In this document: one piece after another, positions 8,870 through 21,716 of the stretch
Position numbering within the stretch: position 1 is the stretch's first letter
Layout of the letters: the number at the start of each line of letters is the position of its first letter
From: Lithobates sylvaticus
Lineage: Eukaryota; Chordata; Amphibia; Anura; Ranidae
Length of the DNA stretch: 64,000 nt
NCBI GenBank assembly: GCA_028564925.1
Contig: CM053033.1
Location: 84,489,468-84,553,467, forward strand
Direction of reading: 5' to 3'
The notes under the pieces: model-generated
Seen by the model: only the letters and a program-made list of their open reading frames with translations
What the model was told of the DNA's origin: nothing
Database searches by the model: none
Made by a program: the position numbers and the translations under genes

Positions 8870-11352
8870 TAAAATATCTGTGGCAGTACCTTTCTTGATG
8901 ACTTCTCTGCATGGCTACCCTACTTTCTTCCCTCTGAAATCCCCACAATCATTCTCGGGGACTTCAACATCCCTATTAATACTAACACTCCTGCCACTTT
9001 CAAACTTCTCAGCCTAACCTCCTCCTTTGACCTGAAGCAGTGGATACATGCTCCTACTCACTCTGAAGGCAATACCCTTGACCTCGTTTTCTCTCACCTT
9101 TGCACTCCATGCAACCTCTCTAACTATCCATTCCCTCTCTCTGATCACCACCTTATTAGTTTCACTCTCTCCCTCTCTTTCACCTCCTCTCCCTCCAACC
9201 GCCTTAAAGCTACCCGCAGAAACCTACGTCATCTCAACCCTTCTCTTCTATACTCTGCTATCGACAACCTCTACGACAAAATCTCACCCCTATCCTGCAC
9301 CAACCTAGTCACTTCTGTCTACTACACTTCACTTCTTGCCTCACTGGACTCACTGGCCCCCCTCACTACACACAGAATCAAGCCCCGACCCCTTCAACCT
9401 TGGCAAACAGATGTTACTAGAAGTCTGAAAAAACGTAGTCGTGCTTATGAGCGCCTGTGGCGTAAGACCAAGTCTCACAGAGATTTCAACCAATATAAAT
9501 CTGCCCTCCAAAAATACAATTACAGCCTCCTCTCTGCCAAGCAGACCTATTTTAGCACTCTCATTAGCAAATTATCATCCCGTCCCCATCAACTCTTTTC
9601 TACCTTCAACTCTCTACTTCGTCCTCCACCGCCTCCTCCCGCCAACTCACTCACTGCCCGGGAGATCGCCAATCGCTTCAAACAGAAGATTGATACAATT
9701 TGCACAGAGATCTCTACTGTTCTGATACCCCCCACACTTTACACTTCATGCCCACAGGCAGAATCATTACTTCCCTCTTTCAACCTCACCACTATAGATG
9801 AAGTTGCTAAACTACTTGATAATGTCCACCTTACCACCTGCCCTCTGGATACTGTTCCCTCACAAATGCTACGTTCACCCTCTGGCTCTATGCTACACTC
9901 TCTAACCCACATCTTCAATCTCTCCCTCTCTTCTGGCATCTTCCCCAACTCTCTAAAACATGCACTTGTCAGACCCATACTTAAAAAGCCCTCACTGGAC
10001 CCATCCAATCTTAACAACCTACGCCCCATCTCCTTGCTCCCCTTCTTATCCAAACTCCTTGAACGTCTGGTCTACAACCGACTGAGCGTCCACCTCGCTG
10101 ATAATAGTCTTCTTGATCCCCTTCAGTCTGGATTTCGTCCTCAACACTCCACAGAAACTGCTCTCCTAAAACTAACAAATGATCTACTAACGGCCAAAAC
10201 CAATCGACATTATTCTGTACTCCTACTCCTGGACCTCTCTGCTGCCTTTGATACGGTTGACCACCCCCTCCTCCTCAAAAAACTCCACACCTTTGGTCTC
10301 CGTGACTGTACTCTTCGCTGGTTCTCTTCCTACTTATCCAACCGCACCTTTAGCGTTTCTTACAACTCTACTTCCTCCTCTCCTCTTCCTTTCTCTGTTG
10401 GGGTCTCCCAAGGTTCTGTTCTTGGACCTCTTCTATTTTCAATCTACGCCTCCTCCCTGGGTCAACTGATAGCCTCCCATGGCTTCCAATACCACCTCTA
10501 CGCTGACGACACTCAAATCTATTTCTCTACCCCTCAGCTCACTCCCTCTGTCTCCTCACGTATCAACAATCTACTATCAGATATATCCGTCTGGATGTCA
10601 CATCACTTCCTCAAACTCAATCTACCCAAAACCGAACTTATAATTTTTCCACCCCCATATGCCCCTTCCCCTTCCCCTGAGCTCTCTGTCAAAATCGATG
10701 GCACAACTATCAGCCCATCCCCACATGCCAAGGTTCTAGGTGTAGTCCTGGACTCTGAACTCTCCTTCAAGCAACACATCCAATCACTGTCCAAATCCTG
10801 CCGCCTCAACCTCCGCAACAGCGCCAAAATACGCCCCTTTCTAACCAATGACACAACAAAGCTCTTAATTCACTCGCTCGTCATCTCTCGCCTCGGCTAC
10901 TGCAACTCCCTTCTCATTGGCTTACCTCTACATAGTCTATCACCTCTGCAATCCATCATAAATGCTGCTGCCAGATCCAGATCCACCTTACCAATCACTC
11001 TGTGTCTGCCACTCCTCTCTGTCAATCCCTCCACTGGCTTCCACTCGGCCAAAGAATTAAATTCAAAATACTAACAACTACGTACAAAGCCATCCACAAT
11101 TTCGCCCCCAGCTACGTCACTAGCCTAGTCTCTAAATACCAACCTACTCGTTCTCTTTGTTCCTCTCAAGACCTCCTGCTCTCTAGCTCCCTCATCACCT
11201 TCTCCCATGCTCGCCTCCAGGACTTTTCCAGAGCCTCTCCAATCCTATGGAATGCCTTACCCCAATCTGTCCGCCTATCTCCTACTTTATTAGCTTTTAG
11301 ACGATCCCTGAAAACCCTTCTCTTCAGAGAAGCATATCCTACCCACACCTAA
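8870..11352 (+). pseudogene. L2 ORF2 remnant: endonuclease 3' part and reverse transcriptase
   Basis: By eye, a frame stays open from about 8882 to 11074. It includes [11 protein letters not shown] (endonuclease core), then [68 protein letters not shown] and [12 protein letters not shown], which are RT motifs with the YADD catalytic box. Two frame breaks are likely: one near 8880, where PNKIS sits in another frame, and one near 10980, after which the conserved C-terminus ([40 protein letters not shown]) continues in another frame to the stop at 11352. The N-terminal endonuclease is missing through 5' truncation, so this copy cannot move itself. In life ORF2 nicks target DNA and copies its own RNA in place. 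Confidence 0.88.
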
Positions 11353-11377
11353 CAACAACAACAACAACAACAACAAC
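11350..11377 (+). repeat. (AAC)n run in L2 3' region
   Basis: Eight to nine AAC units directly after the L2 stop codon. Confidence 0.8.
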
Positions 11378-11570
11378 CGTATTTTCATTTTCTCCATCAG
11401 CTCATCCCCCCACAGTATTACCTTTTGTTCCAATTGACCCTCCCTTCTAGATTGTAAGCTCCAACGAGCAGGGCCCTCTGATCCCTCCTGTATTGATTTG
11501 TATTGTAATTGTACTGTCTGCCCTCATGTTGTAAAGCGCTGCGCAAACTGTCGGCACTATATAAATCCTG

Positions 11571-11588
11571 TATAATAATAATAATAAG
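11571..11588 (+). repeat. (TAA)n tail of L2
   Basis: The short TAATAATAA run is the reverse-transcription primed tail typical of L2. Confidence 0.85.
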
Positions 11589-11806
11589 ACACTCGCGCAA
11601 ACCGGGAAGTGAAGCCGCAAAGGCGACACTTCCTGATTCCCTCACCGAGAATGGCGCCGGCAGCAGCAGAGAGCCGAGCGATTGATCGGTCTCTGCTGCC
11701 GACATCGCTGGAACCTGTGACAGGTAAGTGTCCATTTATTAAAAGTCAGCAGCTGCAGTATTTGTGGCTTTAAAAAAAAAAAAATTCAGGTACCGTCCCG
11801 CTTTAA
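11589..11806 (-). mobile_element. TTAA element family B, partial
   Basis: It carries reverse-oriented AAGTCAGCAGCTGCAGTATT and GATGTCGGCAGCAG-type sequence, as in the fuller copies at 29509 and 46135, and ends CCGCTTTAA. The other end is missing where the L2 tail begins, so the L2 probably inserted into it or it was truncated. Confidence 0.65.
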
Positions 11807-12111
11807 AAACAAAAATAAAGTCAATTGCTGAATGCAGTATTTGGAAAGATAAGATATTTATTGTCTGAAGACTGATCCAATCTTTTATATTATGTAACAG
11901 ACTTTACTGTTATCCTTATTTTGGTTGGGTACACTATTTGATTATTATATACGGCAAATGATGGATGTATTATTCCTCTAAATTCTGGAAATAACATTTC
12001 TTAAAAAAAAAAAATGTAAATCTATGTGGCCACAAATCCCTAATTATGCTTAAAAAAATAACCCATGTTCTTCTTTGAGCACAGGGCATTTGAGCGTAGA
12101 AGTGACTGAAC
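11807..12111. other. no gene recognised
   Basis: AT-rich sequence with an A run near 12003. Nothing supportable. Confidence 0.5.
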
Positions 12112-13283
12112 TTAACCACTTTAATACTGGGCACTTTCACCACCTTACTGCCCAGGACAATTTTCAGCTTTCAGCGCTGTCGCACTTTGAACGTTGTCAT
12201 GCAACACTGTACGCATATTACATTTTTATAATTTTTTTTCACACAAATAGAGCTTTATTTTGGTGGTATTTAATCACCACTGGCCTGGGTTTTTATTTTC
12301 TTGGTATGAAAAAAAAAAACGATTTTTTTCTTCATTTCTGTTATAAAATTTAGCAAATAAATATTTCTTCATAAATATAGGCCAAACTGTATTCTGCTAT
12401 ATTTCTTTGGTAGAAATATCCCAAATCAGTGTATAACCTTCCTACAGACTAAATAATATAGAGTCCACAAACTATGGTATATGCTGTATATCTGAAAATT
12501 GATCAGTCCTGATGTATTGATAGCCTATCTCATTTCTTGAGGCCCAAAAACGCCAGGACAGTACAAATATCCTCCAAATTACCCCTTTTTGGAAAGTGTA
12601 CAGTCCAAGGTATGTAAGAAGCATGGTGAGATTTTTTTTTAAGCTTTTTGTTTTGTTTTTAATGTACTGTCACTAGTGCAGTAAAGCGTAATCATATAAC
12701 TGGTGTGGTGGTGATCAGGGACACTGACTGGTGACAGTATGTAAAAAAAAAAAAAAAAAAAAAGTTAATATTTACCATAGTAACACTGTACTACTCTGGA
12801 AAAGTGATCAGGATTTTGTTTTGTTTTTTACACATTATGATTGCTTATACTAAAGAATGTCATTGGTATAAGCAACCGCTTTTTACTGAATGAAACTGAT
12901 TCTTTCAGTGAGTATTATTGTGGGTAGCTAATCACATTGTACAGATGAGCTGTGGTTGGCCCTGTCTGTACCATTTGATCACTGTGACCAATCATAGTTA
13001 GCAACACAATTGTACACTATGGGTGACATGAAAAAAAGCCATCCATTGTTTACAACTGTCATGTGATCTGCTGTGATTGGTCACAGCGATCACATGATAC
13101 TGGCAGCGGGTCGGTACAGTGATCTTTTATCAGCCATGTCCAGTGGACATTGCCATTAACAGATTGTGCCTACAGGGCCGCACATGAGGTGCGTTCCTAG
13201 AGGATGTCATATGACATCCACACGGGATTACAAAGAGCTGGACCGGCTGTCATTTTGCTATAGGCTGGGCGGAAAGTGGTTAA
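12112..13283 (+). mobile_element. TTAACCACTT element family E, copy 1
   Basis: The left end reads TTAACCACTTTAATACTGGG and the right end reads GGAAAGTGGTTAA. The text TTTTCAGCTTTCAGCGCTGT is shared with copies at 44401 and 58260. It is about 1.17 kb with no coding sequence. TTAA at both ends suggests a piggyBac- or Kolobok-type target. This copy is more diverged than the one at 43072. Confidence 0.7.
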
Positions 13284-13525
13284 AAATATTAAAGGCACTA
13301 TCACAAACAATGAGATTCTGCATGCTGAGCATTGTCAGGTGTAAAAAAAAAAAAAAAAAGGTTGAGGTGTAGGCCTGGCAAAAAAACTGTAAAATTGGAA
13401 AATAAACGATTTTTTCAGTTTTTTTTTCCAAAGCTGTTTTTTTTTTTTTTTTGCTGGGAAAACTTGAAAACAATAAAATTAGTTTGGAATATATTCTTTT
13501 ACAATGATAAATGATATATCTATAA
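13284..13525. other. AT-rich spacer, no gene
   Basis: A and T homopolymers near 13340-13357 and 13436-13452; nothing coding. Confidence 0.6.
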
Positions 13526-13529
13526 CATG

Positions 13530-13797
13530 TGTGGAGAGTCAGCCTGGGAGGGGTTAATGAAACAGGGCAAGTACTTCCTTTTCAGGCCTGCTTATTAGGC
13601 ACCTCGTCAGAGAGCCTGAGGGTAATGGCTGTTTAGATATTAATGCTCAAAGGAGCTTGAAGCCAGAAGGACCCCTGTTGCCTCTGACTGGAACCTGCTG
13701 GGTGAACTTGCCTGAATTGGGACTGTACTATGTTATATGCTGTGGCTGGGATGCTGAGCATTGTTTAAAATGGACTGTCTTATACGGCTGTCAAATC
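13530..13797 (+). repeat. 5' LTR of the Gypsy fossil
   Basis: It matches the first two thirds of the 3' LTR, through the shared GTCTTATACGGCT. Confidence 0.75.
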
Positions 13798-14199
13798 TAG
13801 TTTGCTAGGTGGTAACTAACCTGGCCAATTGTTACTCTGAGTTTGATGCACCTCTACCACTGGGTGGCATTTTCACCTATGGCATTGGAATGATAAGGTG
13901 CATATGAATTTGGAGTATGAGTTGATAGGTTGCTCTAGACAATTGGCAGGGGTTTTCTTTGGCCTCATAGCCTGCTGGGAGAGCCTATTTATTTGGAAGG
14001 AGTCAGGTGATCGGGGTTCGGTGCCACCTGGGCGGCTATCTGGGTGAACATGTGTTGAAAGCTTCCGGCTGCTAGGCTAGAAGCCTGAGGCCTATCCAGG
14101 AATTCCCTGGTTGCTAGGCAGTCTGAGGCCTAACCAGGATCAAAAGGTGCAGCATAGGGTTAAAGCTGCACAGACTGTGAGGTCTTCTGAACAAGCCAT

Positions 14200-15103
14200 G
14201 TAGGACATGGTTAAGTAGCTAGTACTGGCTAATGCACAAGCCCGCCATGAGGAGGCCCAGCAGGCCCTGGTACAAGCACAGGTCCGTCAGGAGCAGATCC
14301 TGGTGCAGACAGTAGCTGTACAACAGGAAACAAACCGCTTACTGAGTAAACAGATAGTGGGATTACAAAAGGCGGTGACCCAGCAGGCTGAAATAAAAAG
14401 TGACCACGCTGTCAAGAGTGACTCGCAAAAGGCAGGACAGCGGACCCTGCAAAAGATGGTGGCCACAGACAATGTTGAATCATATTTTGCGATGTTTGAG
14501 CAGATTGCAGCAAGGAAGGTCTGCCTGACAAAGACTGGGCAGATTTGCTGGCTCCTTTCCTGACCGCAGATCCCCAACAGGCATACTGTGACCCTTGAAT
14601 CAGCATGGGACTATAAGCCGCTGAAAGCAGAAATCCTAGCAAGGCTGGGAGTGACTGTTGCTTTAAGGGCAAACTTAGTCCGTGGTTGGCGCTTTGACAA
14701 GGCTAAGCCTGTAAATGCGCAGCTGTACCACCTGATTCACTTGTTCCAGGACTGGCTAAAACCTGCGGAAAGGACACCCACTCAGATCGTGGAAAGAGTT
14801 GCACTGGACCTGCCTAGGGAGCTCCATAAATGGGTAGCTCAGTTCGAGCTGCAGTCCCTGGATGAGATGGTTGCTGCTGTTGAGCACTACAGTTGTGCGG
14901 AAAGTGTTCAGGAGTGTCCCTCTATTACAAGAGAGCTGGCCCGTTTCAGGGAGGTTGGTTCCAGCACCAAGATGGCACCTGTTGAATGCATGGTGTCTGC
15001 TCGTGTACCTGACACTGCTGCCAGATCCTCCAGAGAGTCGGCCGGGAGAGCGGGAACCCCTGTGAGGTTCGCTGTTGGTCCTGCCAACAACTGGGTCAAA
15101 TGA
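14200..15103 (+). pseudogene. Gag fossil with SCAN-like capsid region
   Basis: About 14600-14905 encodes a SCAN-type helical segment, with LKAEILARLGV, HLFQDWLKPAERTP and VERVALDLPRELHKWV. The SCAN domain of vertebrate zinc-finger proteins is thought to descend from Gmr1-like Gypsy capsids, so family placement is fairly secure. An upstream Gln/Lys-rich coiled region lies at 14200-14460. It is broken. Confidence 0.75.
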
Positions 15104-15199
15104 CGGCCCAGTTTCCAAGGTGGGACGAGCCAATGGAATGTGACATGGCTCGACATGGCTCTATGTTTATGTTTAATTTTGCCGCTGTTCCCACAAACA

Positions 15200-16185
15200 A
15201 TCTAAGCCTGCTGGACAAGCAGTTGTAGCATTTCTTGACTCAGGGAGTGGGGTTACCCTGCTCCAATCGGACAGGTTGCAGGGAAAGCTGATACCCAGGA
15301 AAAAGATTAGTTTACAACAGAAGGAACTGCTACAATGCGAGTTGGGGTAATTCCGCCGTTACCTCGTGATTTGCTAATTGGGTGAGCCTGCCCCCTATTT
15401 TGTGCACAAATGTTCAAAGGTTCATGGGCCCCCATGTGAAGTGTTTAATACTGTGTTGCAGGAGATAAACAGTAAAGAAATATGTCAGATGTGTGAACCT
15501 GCAGGAGCTGACCCAGATCCCCAGGAAGTGGTTGCAGGATTGGAGGCAGAGAGTTCTCTATCTGAGCCTGACTTGGCTCCCGAGATGATTTCCTTGGTGC
15601 TCAAAGAAAGGACTCTGCTTTGATCCCTGCCAGGGAACAGGTCACACCGTTGAGTGGTGAGCCACAGCATCCTAGGGAAGTGATGCGCTCCCCCTGAATT
15701 GCTGCGAATCATACTCTACACTACAGGATAGCCAAGAGTGGCAAAGTGTTTAAACGCGGGCACGAACAATTAGCAAGGACCCAGAGGGGGGTTGTTATCC
15801 AATCTGCCAGGGTCCGAGAGTCTAAACCTGGGGATCAAGTGTTGGTGGTTGGGCCTACTGTGGAGAGCAAATGTCTCACGGAGGGACAGAAACCCTCTGA
15901 AATAGTAGAAAAGGTCGCCGCTGTTCTCGGTGGTAACAAGGGTAGAATCTGTGCTGGTGACTTTACCGCTGATACTACCAGACGACCACATTGAGGACTG
16001 TTTGGCTGAGTTTGAAAACATGGCATTGTTTAAAAGATGGCCCAAAAACTGGTGGGCTGAATTAGTGCAACCGCTCCTCACAGAGGAGTACCAGGACATG
16101 TACTGCCTATTGGGACTGGATAGAAATGACTATGATAGGTTTACAGCAGCAATCCAGTCTAGAGATGCTGTTGATTCAGAGTAGG
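15200..16185 (+). pseudogene. pol remnants of the Gypsy fossil
   Basis: FLDSGSGVTLLQ near 15213-15250 looks like the retroviral-type aspartic protease active-site region. ARVRESKPGDQVLVVGPTVE near 15805-15865 looks like an integrase C-terminal segment. I could not find the reverse transcriptase core, so this is an incomplete copy. Confidence 0.55.
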
Positions 16186-16300
16186 AAGGGGGCATAGACC
16201 TAGGAGCATGCATTGGAAAAATTACACCCTTTCCCGTGCCTTTGGCCATTGTGGTATAAATTGTCCAGCCCCGGGCCTGGAATGGGGGGGGGGGGAGATA

Positions 16301-16694
16301 TGTGGAGAGTCAGCCTGGGAAGGGTTAATGACACAGGGCAAGTACTTCCCTTTCAGGCCTGCTTATTAGGCACCGGGTCAGAGAGGCTGAGGAGAATGGC
16401 TGTTTAGCTATCAATGCTGAGAGGAGCTTGAAGCTGGAAGGGCCCATGTTGCCTCTGACTTGAACCTGCTGGGTGAGATTGCCTGAATTGGGACTGTACT
16501 ATGTTATGCTGTGGCTGGTATGCTGAGAATTGTTTAAAATGGGCTGTCTTATACGGCTAAGAAGAGTTGTTTTGCTGTTTTGAACTGCCTATGAAGACAA
16601 AGCATGTACATTTTTCTGTTGTTTTTGCTGAAGAAAGCCTTTTAAGTTGACTAAACTGTCTCACAGCTGCCTGTTAACCCCTCAGATCCTGACA
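16301..16694 (+). repeat. 3' LTR of the Gypsy fossil
   Basis: About 394 bases, beginning TGTGGAGAG and ending CTGACA, preceded by the polypurine tract. Confidence 0.8.
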
Positions 16695-16698
16695 CATG

Positions 16699-18449
16699 GT
16701 TGTGCATTCTCTCAGGTAAAGACAAGCAAATCCTGGAATACAAGTCAAGTAACACTGTACTTCTCAATGCGGTTCTCAAACAAGAAAAATATGCATTTAT
16801 GCCACTAGGAAGCACTGCAGGGGGAAAGGCTCCTGTTCCCTTTGCTTAGGGGCTCCATCTTGTACCTCCTGCAGTTGGTTGATTGTTGGAATACAGTAGA
16901 TATTACTTTCTGTCCTCTCAGGCCTTAATTGACAGGTAAGAGGGTACATTTGTCATACAAATTTGTTTATCTTTATAACCTTTAAATGATTCATATTCAT
17001 TTCTTCCACCATCACAGCATAATGATGACAAAGCCAAACTCGAGTTTGGAAACATTTCCACAGTTCGATTTCTGCTGAGAGCAAAGCTGCAATTTGCAAA
17101 TATTATGAGAAGAAACATATACTTTTCCAAATTCTACAGGGATGACCACATCCCGGTGTTATGCCGAGAAAGGTCCCCTCTGCAGATAATGTCCCCCATG
17201 TACTGCACAGGCGCAGCGCTTGCGCAGTACGAACCATAACGGAGCCACCAAAAATAGCCGAAGCTGAACACCTGTGAGTCAGCTGTACACGCCGCTTGCA
17301 CCTGCATTCCAACACTGTTGTAAGACACCATTTTTTAACAGGGCCCCTCGCTGGCTCGCTTCGTTCAACGCGATTCGGGCACGAGTGCAGCTGTCTAATA
17401 TAACAAAAATTTGGAAAATAAAACTCTGTGTTATAGTCCATATAAAGTTCAAATAAACATGACGTAGATCCTCCACCAAGTTTCAATGTGCAAAAACGAA
17501 AGCACACCACACCCACGTGCTATCAATCTGCTTACCAGAAGAATATGAAAAACAGGCGATGTAATCATATGAGGCAAGAGGTCAGTGGTTGGACTTGAAT
17601 GGTCACACTCAACAACTTGATAGATCATGAAAGTATCCAGGTTCATCAATGGCAGAAATCAGGACTCACAGCAATAGATAAATGTATTGTGCGATCACCA
17701 TCAGGATATGAAAATCCAATGAGGAAAAAAGCCACAATAGTGAAGCCCATAAAAGTAAATCACACGTTTATTAAATGTAGTCTACTTACAGGAAGAAAGG
17801 AACACCATGACATATAAAACTCTGCGGTTCACAGTGTGCTTGCATCAGCCATCCTTTTTTTTTTTTTCTTCACATTTTTGTTATATTTGAGGGCTGCACT
17901 TGGACTTGTTAATTTTTTTATGTTTGACAAATCAACAAACTGTGCTGGCTGCTATTTCTTATATTTATTTTTTCTTTATGGTTAGCGCAGATATTTGTTC
18001 ACCCAGATTTATTACTCTATATTTATATTCTAACTCTATGTCCACTTGGATGGTGGGGCTTGAACCTGGACCCAGGGCAGAATGTAAAAAATCCTTTGAG
18101 TTCTCATTCAGAAACACTCTTTCTGCTGCTTCTGGATCATCACAAAGTATATAAGCATCCTGTATAGGTGAAATGTTCTTCTATACAGTCCTTGTTATTT
18201 CGATTTGTAATAAAAAATAAAAGTTTAAAAAGTTTAGTTTATTAACTGAATAAGCTGTGCTTTTATTTCAAGCATAATACTTTCATATACATAACACTGC
18301 GTTTCACGTTCCCAACATAACAAAACGACTTTCAATTTGAAAAAATACAAAATTACATTTTTCTGGAAGAAACAGGTAAAAAAAAATGTTTTTTCCCCAT
18401 GGCTTCAAAATTTCTTGAAATTTTACATCATCCATTGTCTTGCCAGGAC
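16699..18449. other. no gene recognised; possible unclassified repeat
   Basis: 17130-17830 has a composition unlike its surroundings, with GGCGCAGCGCTTGCGCAGTA near 17210, and looks like an old interspersed repeat I cannot name. The rest is AT-rich. No supported exon. Confidence 0.4.
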
Positions 18450-20304
18450 TTTCCGTGCAGAAAAAAGCGTTTCATTTAGGAAGATTTTATTGAATTTATC
18501 CATATGTGGTTCTGGGTATATCCCCAGTAGGCAAGGGTTGGGGTGAAGTTTAAGAGGAGAGCCCATTTTATCATGTAGGAATTGTACAACTTGTGTCCAG
18601 TAGTCTTGTACCCTAGGGCAGCTCCAAATTAAGTGATAGATGTGCCTGTTTCCTGGTTACACAATGGGCAAAGAGCAGTTTGATCTCGTTTGTACCTCGA
18701 TATTCTAAGTGGAGTAAGATAGGATCGGTGGAGTATATAGATCTGTGTGAGGCGGTCAGAAAGTTTAAGAGATACTAGTTTGCATGTTTTTAGGGCATCA
18801 ATCCATTCCTCTTCCTCTGTTGCCCCCATGTCCTCCTCCCACCTGGCCTTCAGCACGTATGCCGATGTGGAGGATGGAGGCAGCAACAACATACTATAGA
18901 AGACGGAAATTAGTTTTTTGTTTTTTTTAGGGTCAGAGGTTCTTATCAGTTCCATTAAAGGATTGATGTCCAGTTCGAGGGTACCAGTCAAGAATTGTGC
19001 TCTAAAAGCGTGTCGGATTTGTAAGTACCTGTAGAACATGCGAGTCGGACCTGAGTCTGTCAAAGTTTTATTTCGCCATCAAGAGGGTGAGACAAGTAAA
19101 AAATTCCCCTGGAGCTCCATATCTCAGAGTCTGGGATCGATCTAAATTCAGGGAGAGTCACGTTGTGCCATAGCGAAGTGTGGCAGTGTGTCGGGGGTAG
19201 TTTAAGTTTATATTTTTTATAGTGGTACAACATCGATGTTCGTGGTCCCGCCACTCCTGTGCCCCCCTAACCCCCCCCCCCCCCGTGATTGCAACAAAGG
19301 GGTCTTCTGTTGAGTGTGTCCATTTGGGGCACAAACATTTTTTAAATCTGGCTCTATTCGTTTTATCAATGTGGAATAGCTGCGATAACTGCGCCACTAA
19401 GTAATGCATGTTAAAATCCGATAACGCCATCCCGCCCAGGTCCGTGGGATTTTTCAGTTTGCCCCAGGATAGTTTATGCCTACTCTTTCCCCGTATAAAT
19501 GATTTGAGTATCACTTCCATAGATTTAATGTGCTTAAGCACTAAGTATATCAGGGAGTGCCATATCATGTAAAGCATTTAGGGCAGCAGCACCATTTTCA
19601 TAAGATTTATGCGTCCCATAACTCCTTTCGGCAACCTGGCCCATATCTGAGTTTTGTGCATAAGGATTTAAAATAATATAAAACCCTTAAGTACAATGTA
19701 GTCTGCTGGGACCCGTGTAATTTGTATTCCTAGGTATTTTATTTGATCCACCCTTTGTAAAGGTAGGGTGGCCTGGTCCTGGGTTACTGGCAAACTGTCT
19801 AGGGGAAGTATTTGAGACTTATCTCAATTGATTCTGAGGCTTGAGAAGGAGCCAACGTGTTCTATCAGGGCCAGGGCAGTGGATAAGGCCTCAGTTGAGC
19901 CACCCAAGTATAGCAGGGTGTCATCAGCATAAGTATTAACCTTTTCGGTCATGTGCCTACCCACAGTCCTACTATATTAGGGTGAGAGCGTATCACTAAC
20001 GGCTCCGCTGCAATGCATACAGTAGTGGGGACAGAGGGCATCCCTGTCGTGTGCCCCTAGTAAGGGGAAATGAGCTCCACCCATTTGCCAGCACTCTAGC
20101 CTCAGGGGCCTGGTATAACAATTGCTCCCACTTAATTAATCTAGGCTCTTAACCAAATTTTCCTAAACAGGTCCATAGATAGCGCCATTCTACTGAGTCG
20201 AAATCCTTGGCGGTATCCAGAGCGACAACCATTCTGGATCCCACATTTTCATGTGGTGTTTGCAGGTTAATAAATAGCCTTCTGAGGTTCCTGTTAAAGA
20301 CTTG

Positions 20305-20524
20305 CTTGGCTGACATTCCTTCTGGCTCTAGATCCTGCTTGCTGTTCTACTACGCTCATCTCTGGCTCCCTGACGTTTTGGCTTATCTGACTATCCATTC
20401 TGGTTCCTGAACTCTGGCTATGTTTTGACTACGTTTACTCTGTTTTCCTTTTTGTTATTATTATTAAACAGGTGAGCTTCAACTGTACTTCTGTCTCAGT
20501 CTGATTCATGGTTTCTGACACACC
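20305..20524 (+). mobile_element. LTR-like or other retroelement fragment inside the LINE
   Basis: LINE coding homology stops at about 20305 and resumes at about 20525. Between lies sequence with TTATTATTATTAAACAGGTG and an end GGTTTCTGACA, resembling the 3' part of an LTR with its poly(A) signal. The family is not certain. Confidence 0.4.
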
Positions 20525-20657
20525 TGTAGCAGAGATATGGAGCGGTATGATTCCAGGAGTTTTGGGTCCTTACCAGGTTTGGGAATTAGTACTATCATCG
20601 TCTCTCGCATGGATGCGGGTAGATGAGATTCTTCAAAAATCTGGTTATAGAGCCTAA

Positions 20658-21716
20658 AGCCTCATACATACGATCTGATATTCTGATGGGAAATGTGTGA
20701 TGAAAGGCTGTCGGCGGAAAATCCGACTGTGTATACTCCATCGGAAAATTGATGTTGGATAGCAGGTTTTAAAATTTTCCGCAGACAAATGTCTGTTGTC
20801 GAATTTTCTGAACGTGTGTACACAACAAGTCTGTCGAACAAAAGGCCAAAGTACAAACACGCATGCTCGGAAGCAAGGATGAGCCAGAAGTGGTCGGTCT
20901 TGTAAACTAGCATTTGTAATGGAGAATTAACATTCGTGACGTGGCAAATTATGAAATCTCGAAATACAGCGCATATTCACTTCTTCTTTAATGGGATAAT
21001 AATGAAGCTGCTTTGCTGGTGATACTGATAGATTTATTGCAAACAAATTTTTTAAAGGCTTTTTTTTTTTTCCTAGTGATATCAAGAATAATATTATTAT
21101 GCTTTTTTTTTTTTTTTTTGGGCAAGTTACCACAACACCATTATCCCGTCGTTTTTAAGATCAAAGATACAACTATGTTGGTGTCCCTTGTCAAACACAT
21201 ATTCCAGTATTATTCTCCACAATTTTTTTGTGTATTAAAAAAAGAAAAACAAATAAAATTATACATGCTATCTGCCAATAGAACTTAACCAAAAAGTGCA
21301 TTCTATGCATCCAATAATATAGAAAATATACCAAATCAATCATTATTCAATCAAAAAAATAATGTCAAAGCAATAACTCCAAGGCCAATAATAAATAACT
21401 GTATATAAACAGTTATAAATATATATATAAATGTTATCTACTCCGATTCCGCAACATGTCTGGTTGATGAACGGCCGTTCAGGAACTAACTGAAAAGCGC
21501 AAAATGAAAAGCTTGAATCAACACTCACCAAACTTCTACTAACATGAAATTAGCAGAAGGAGCCCAAAGGGTGGCGCCAAAGAGCTGAAAAACCATGTAC
21601 GTGATTGTTGGCCAACAATTGTGTGCCGTGTGTATGCAAGACAAGTTTGGGCCAACGCTCTTTGGACAAAAGTCCACGGTTTTGTTGGCCAACAATCCGA
21701 TCGTGTGTACAAGGCT
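20658..21716. mobile_element. non-autonomous Harbinger derivative inserted in the LINE
   Basis: The ends are AGCCTCATACATACGATC and GATCGTGTGTACAAGGCT, inverted. TAA precedes the left end and TTA follows the right. Near 21545-21590 it carries AGCAGAAGGAGCCCAAAGGG and nearby CACCAAACTTCTACTAAC. The same two blocks occur in the autonomous copy at 6939-6960 and 6902-6920, so this is a deletion derivative of a close relative. It has no coding sequence. Confidence 0.8.

Larger units (their letters stand above)
8870..11588 (+). mobile_element. L2-clade LINE, 5'-truncated
   Basis: A non-LTR retrotransposon of the CR1/L2 group. It begins inside the endonuclease domain and runs through reverse transcriptase to a 3' tail with GTAAAGCGCTGCGCAAACTG, CACTATATAAATCCTG and then (TAA)n, the hallmark of L2. 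Another L2 tail lies reversed at 51331-51475. Long open sequence and few breaks point to a young copy. Confidence 0.9.
13530..16694 (+). mobile_element. Gmr1-like Ty3/Gypsy LTR retrotransposon fossil, broken and incomplete
   Basis: Two related LTR copies start TGTGGAGAGTCAGCCTGGG at 13530 and 16301, and the right one ends GACA at 16694. CATG flanks both sides (13526-13529 and 16695-16698) as a 4-bp target duplication, or ACATG if one more base is counted. A G-rich polypurine tract lies at 16284-16300. Gag, a protease-like piece and an integrase C-terminal-like piece are recognisable, but most of pol is absent and the frames carry several breaks. The two LTRs differ at many positions, so the insertion is old rather than recent. 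Confidence 0.8.
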
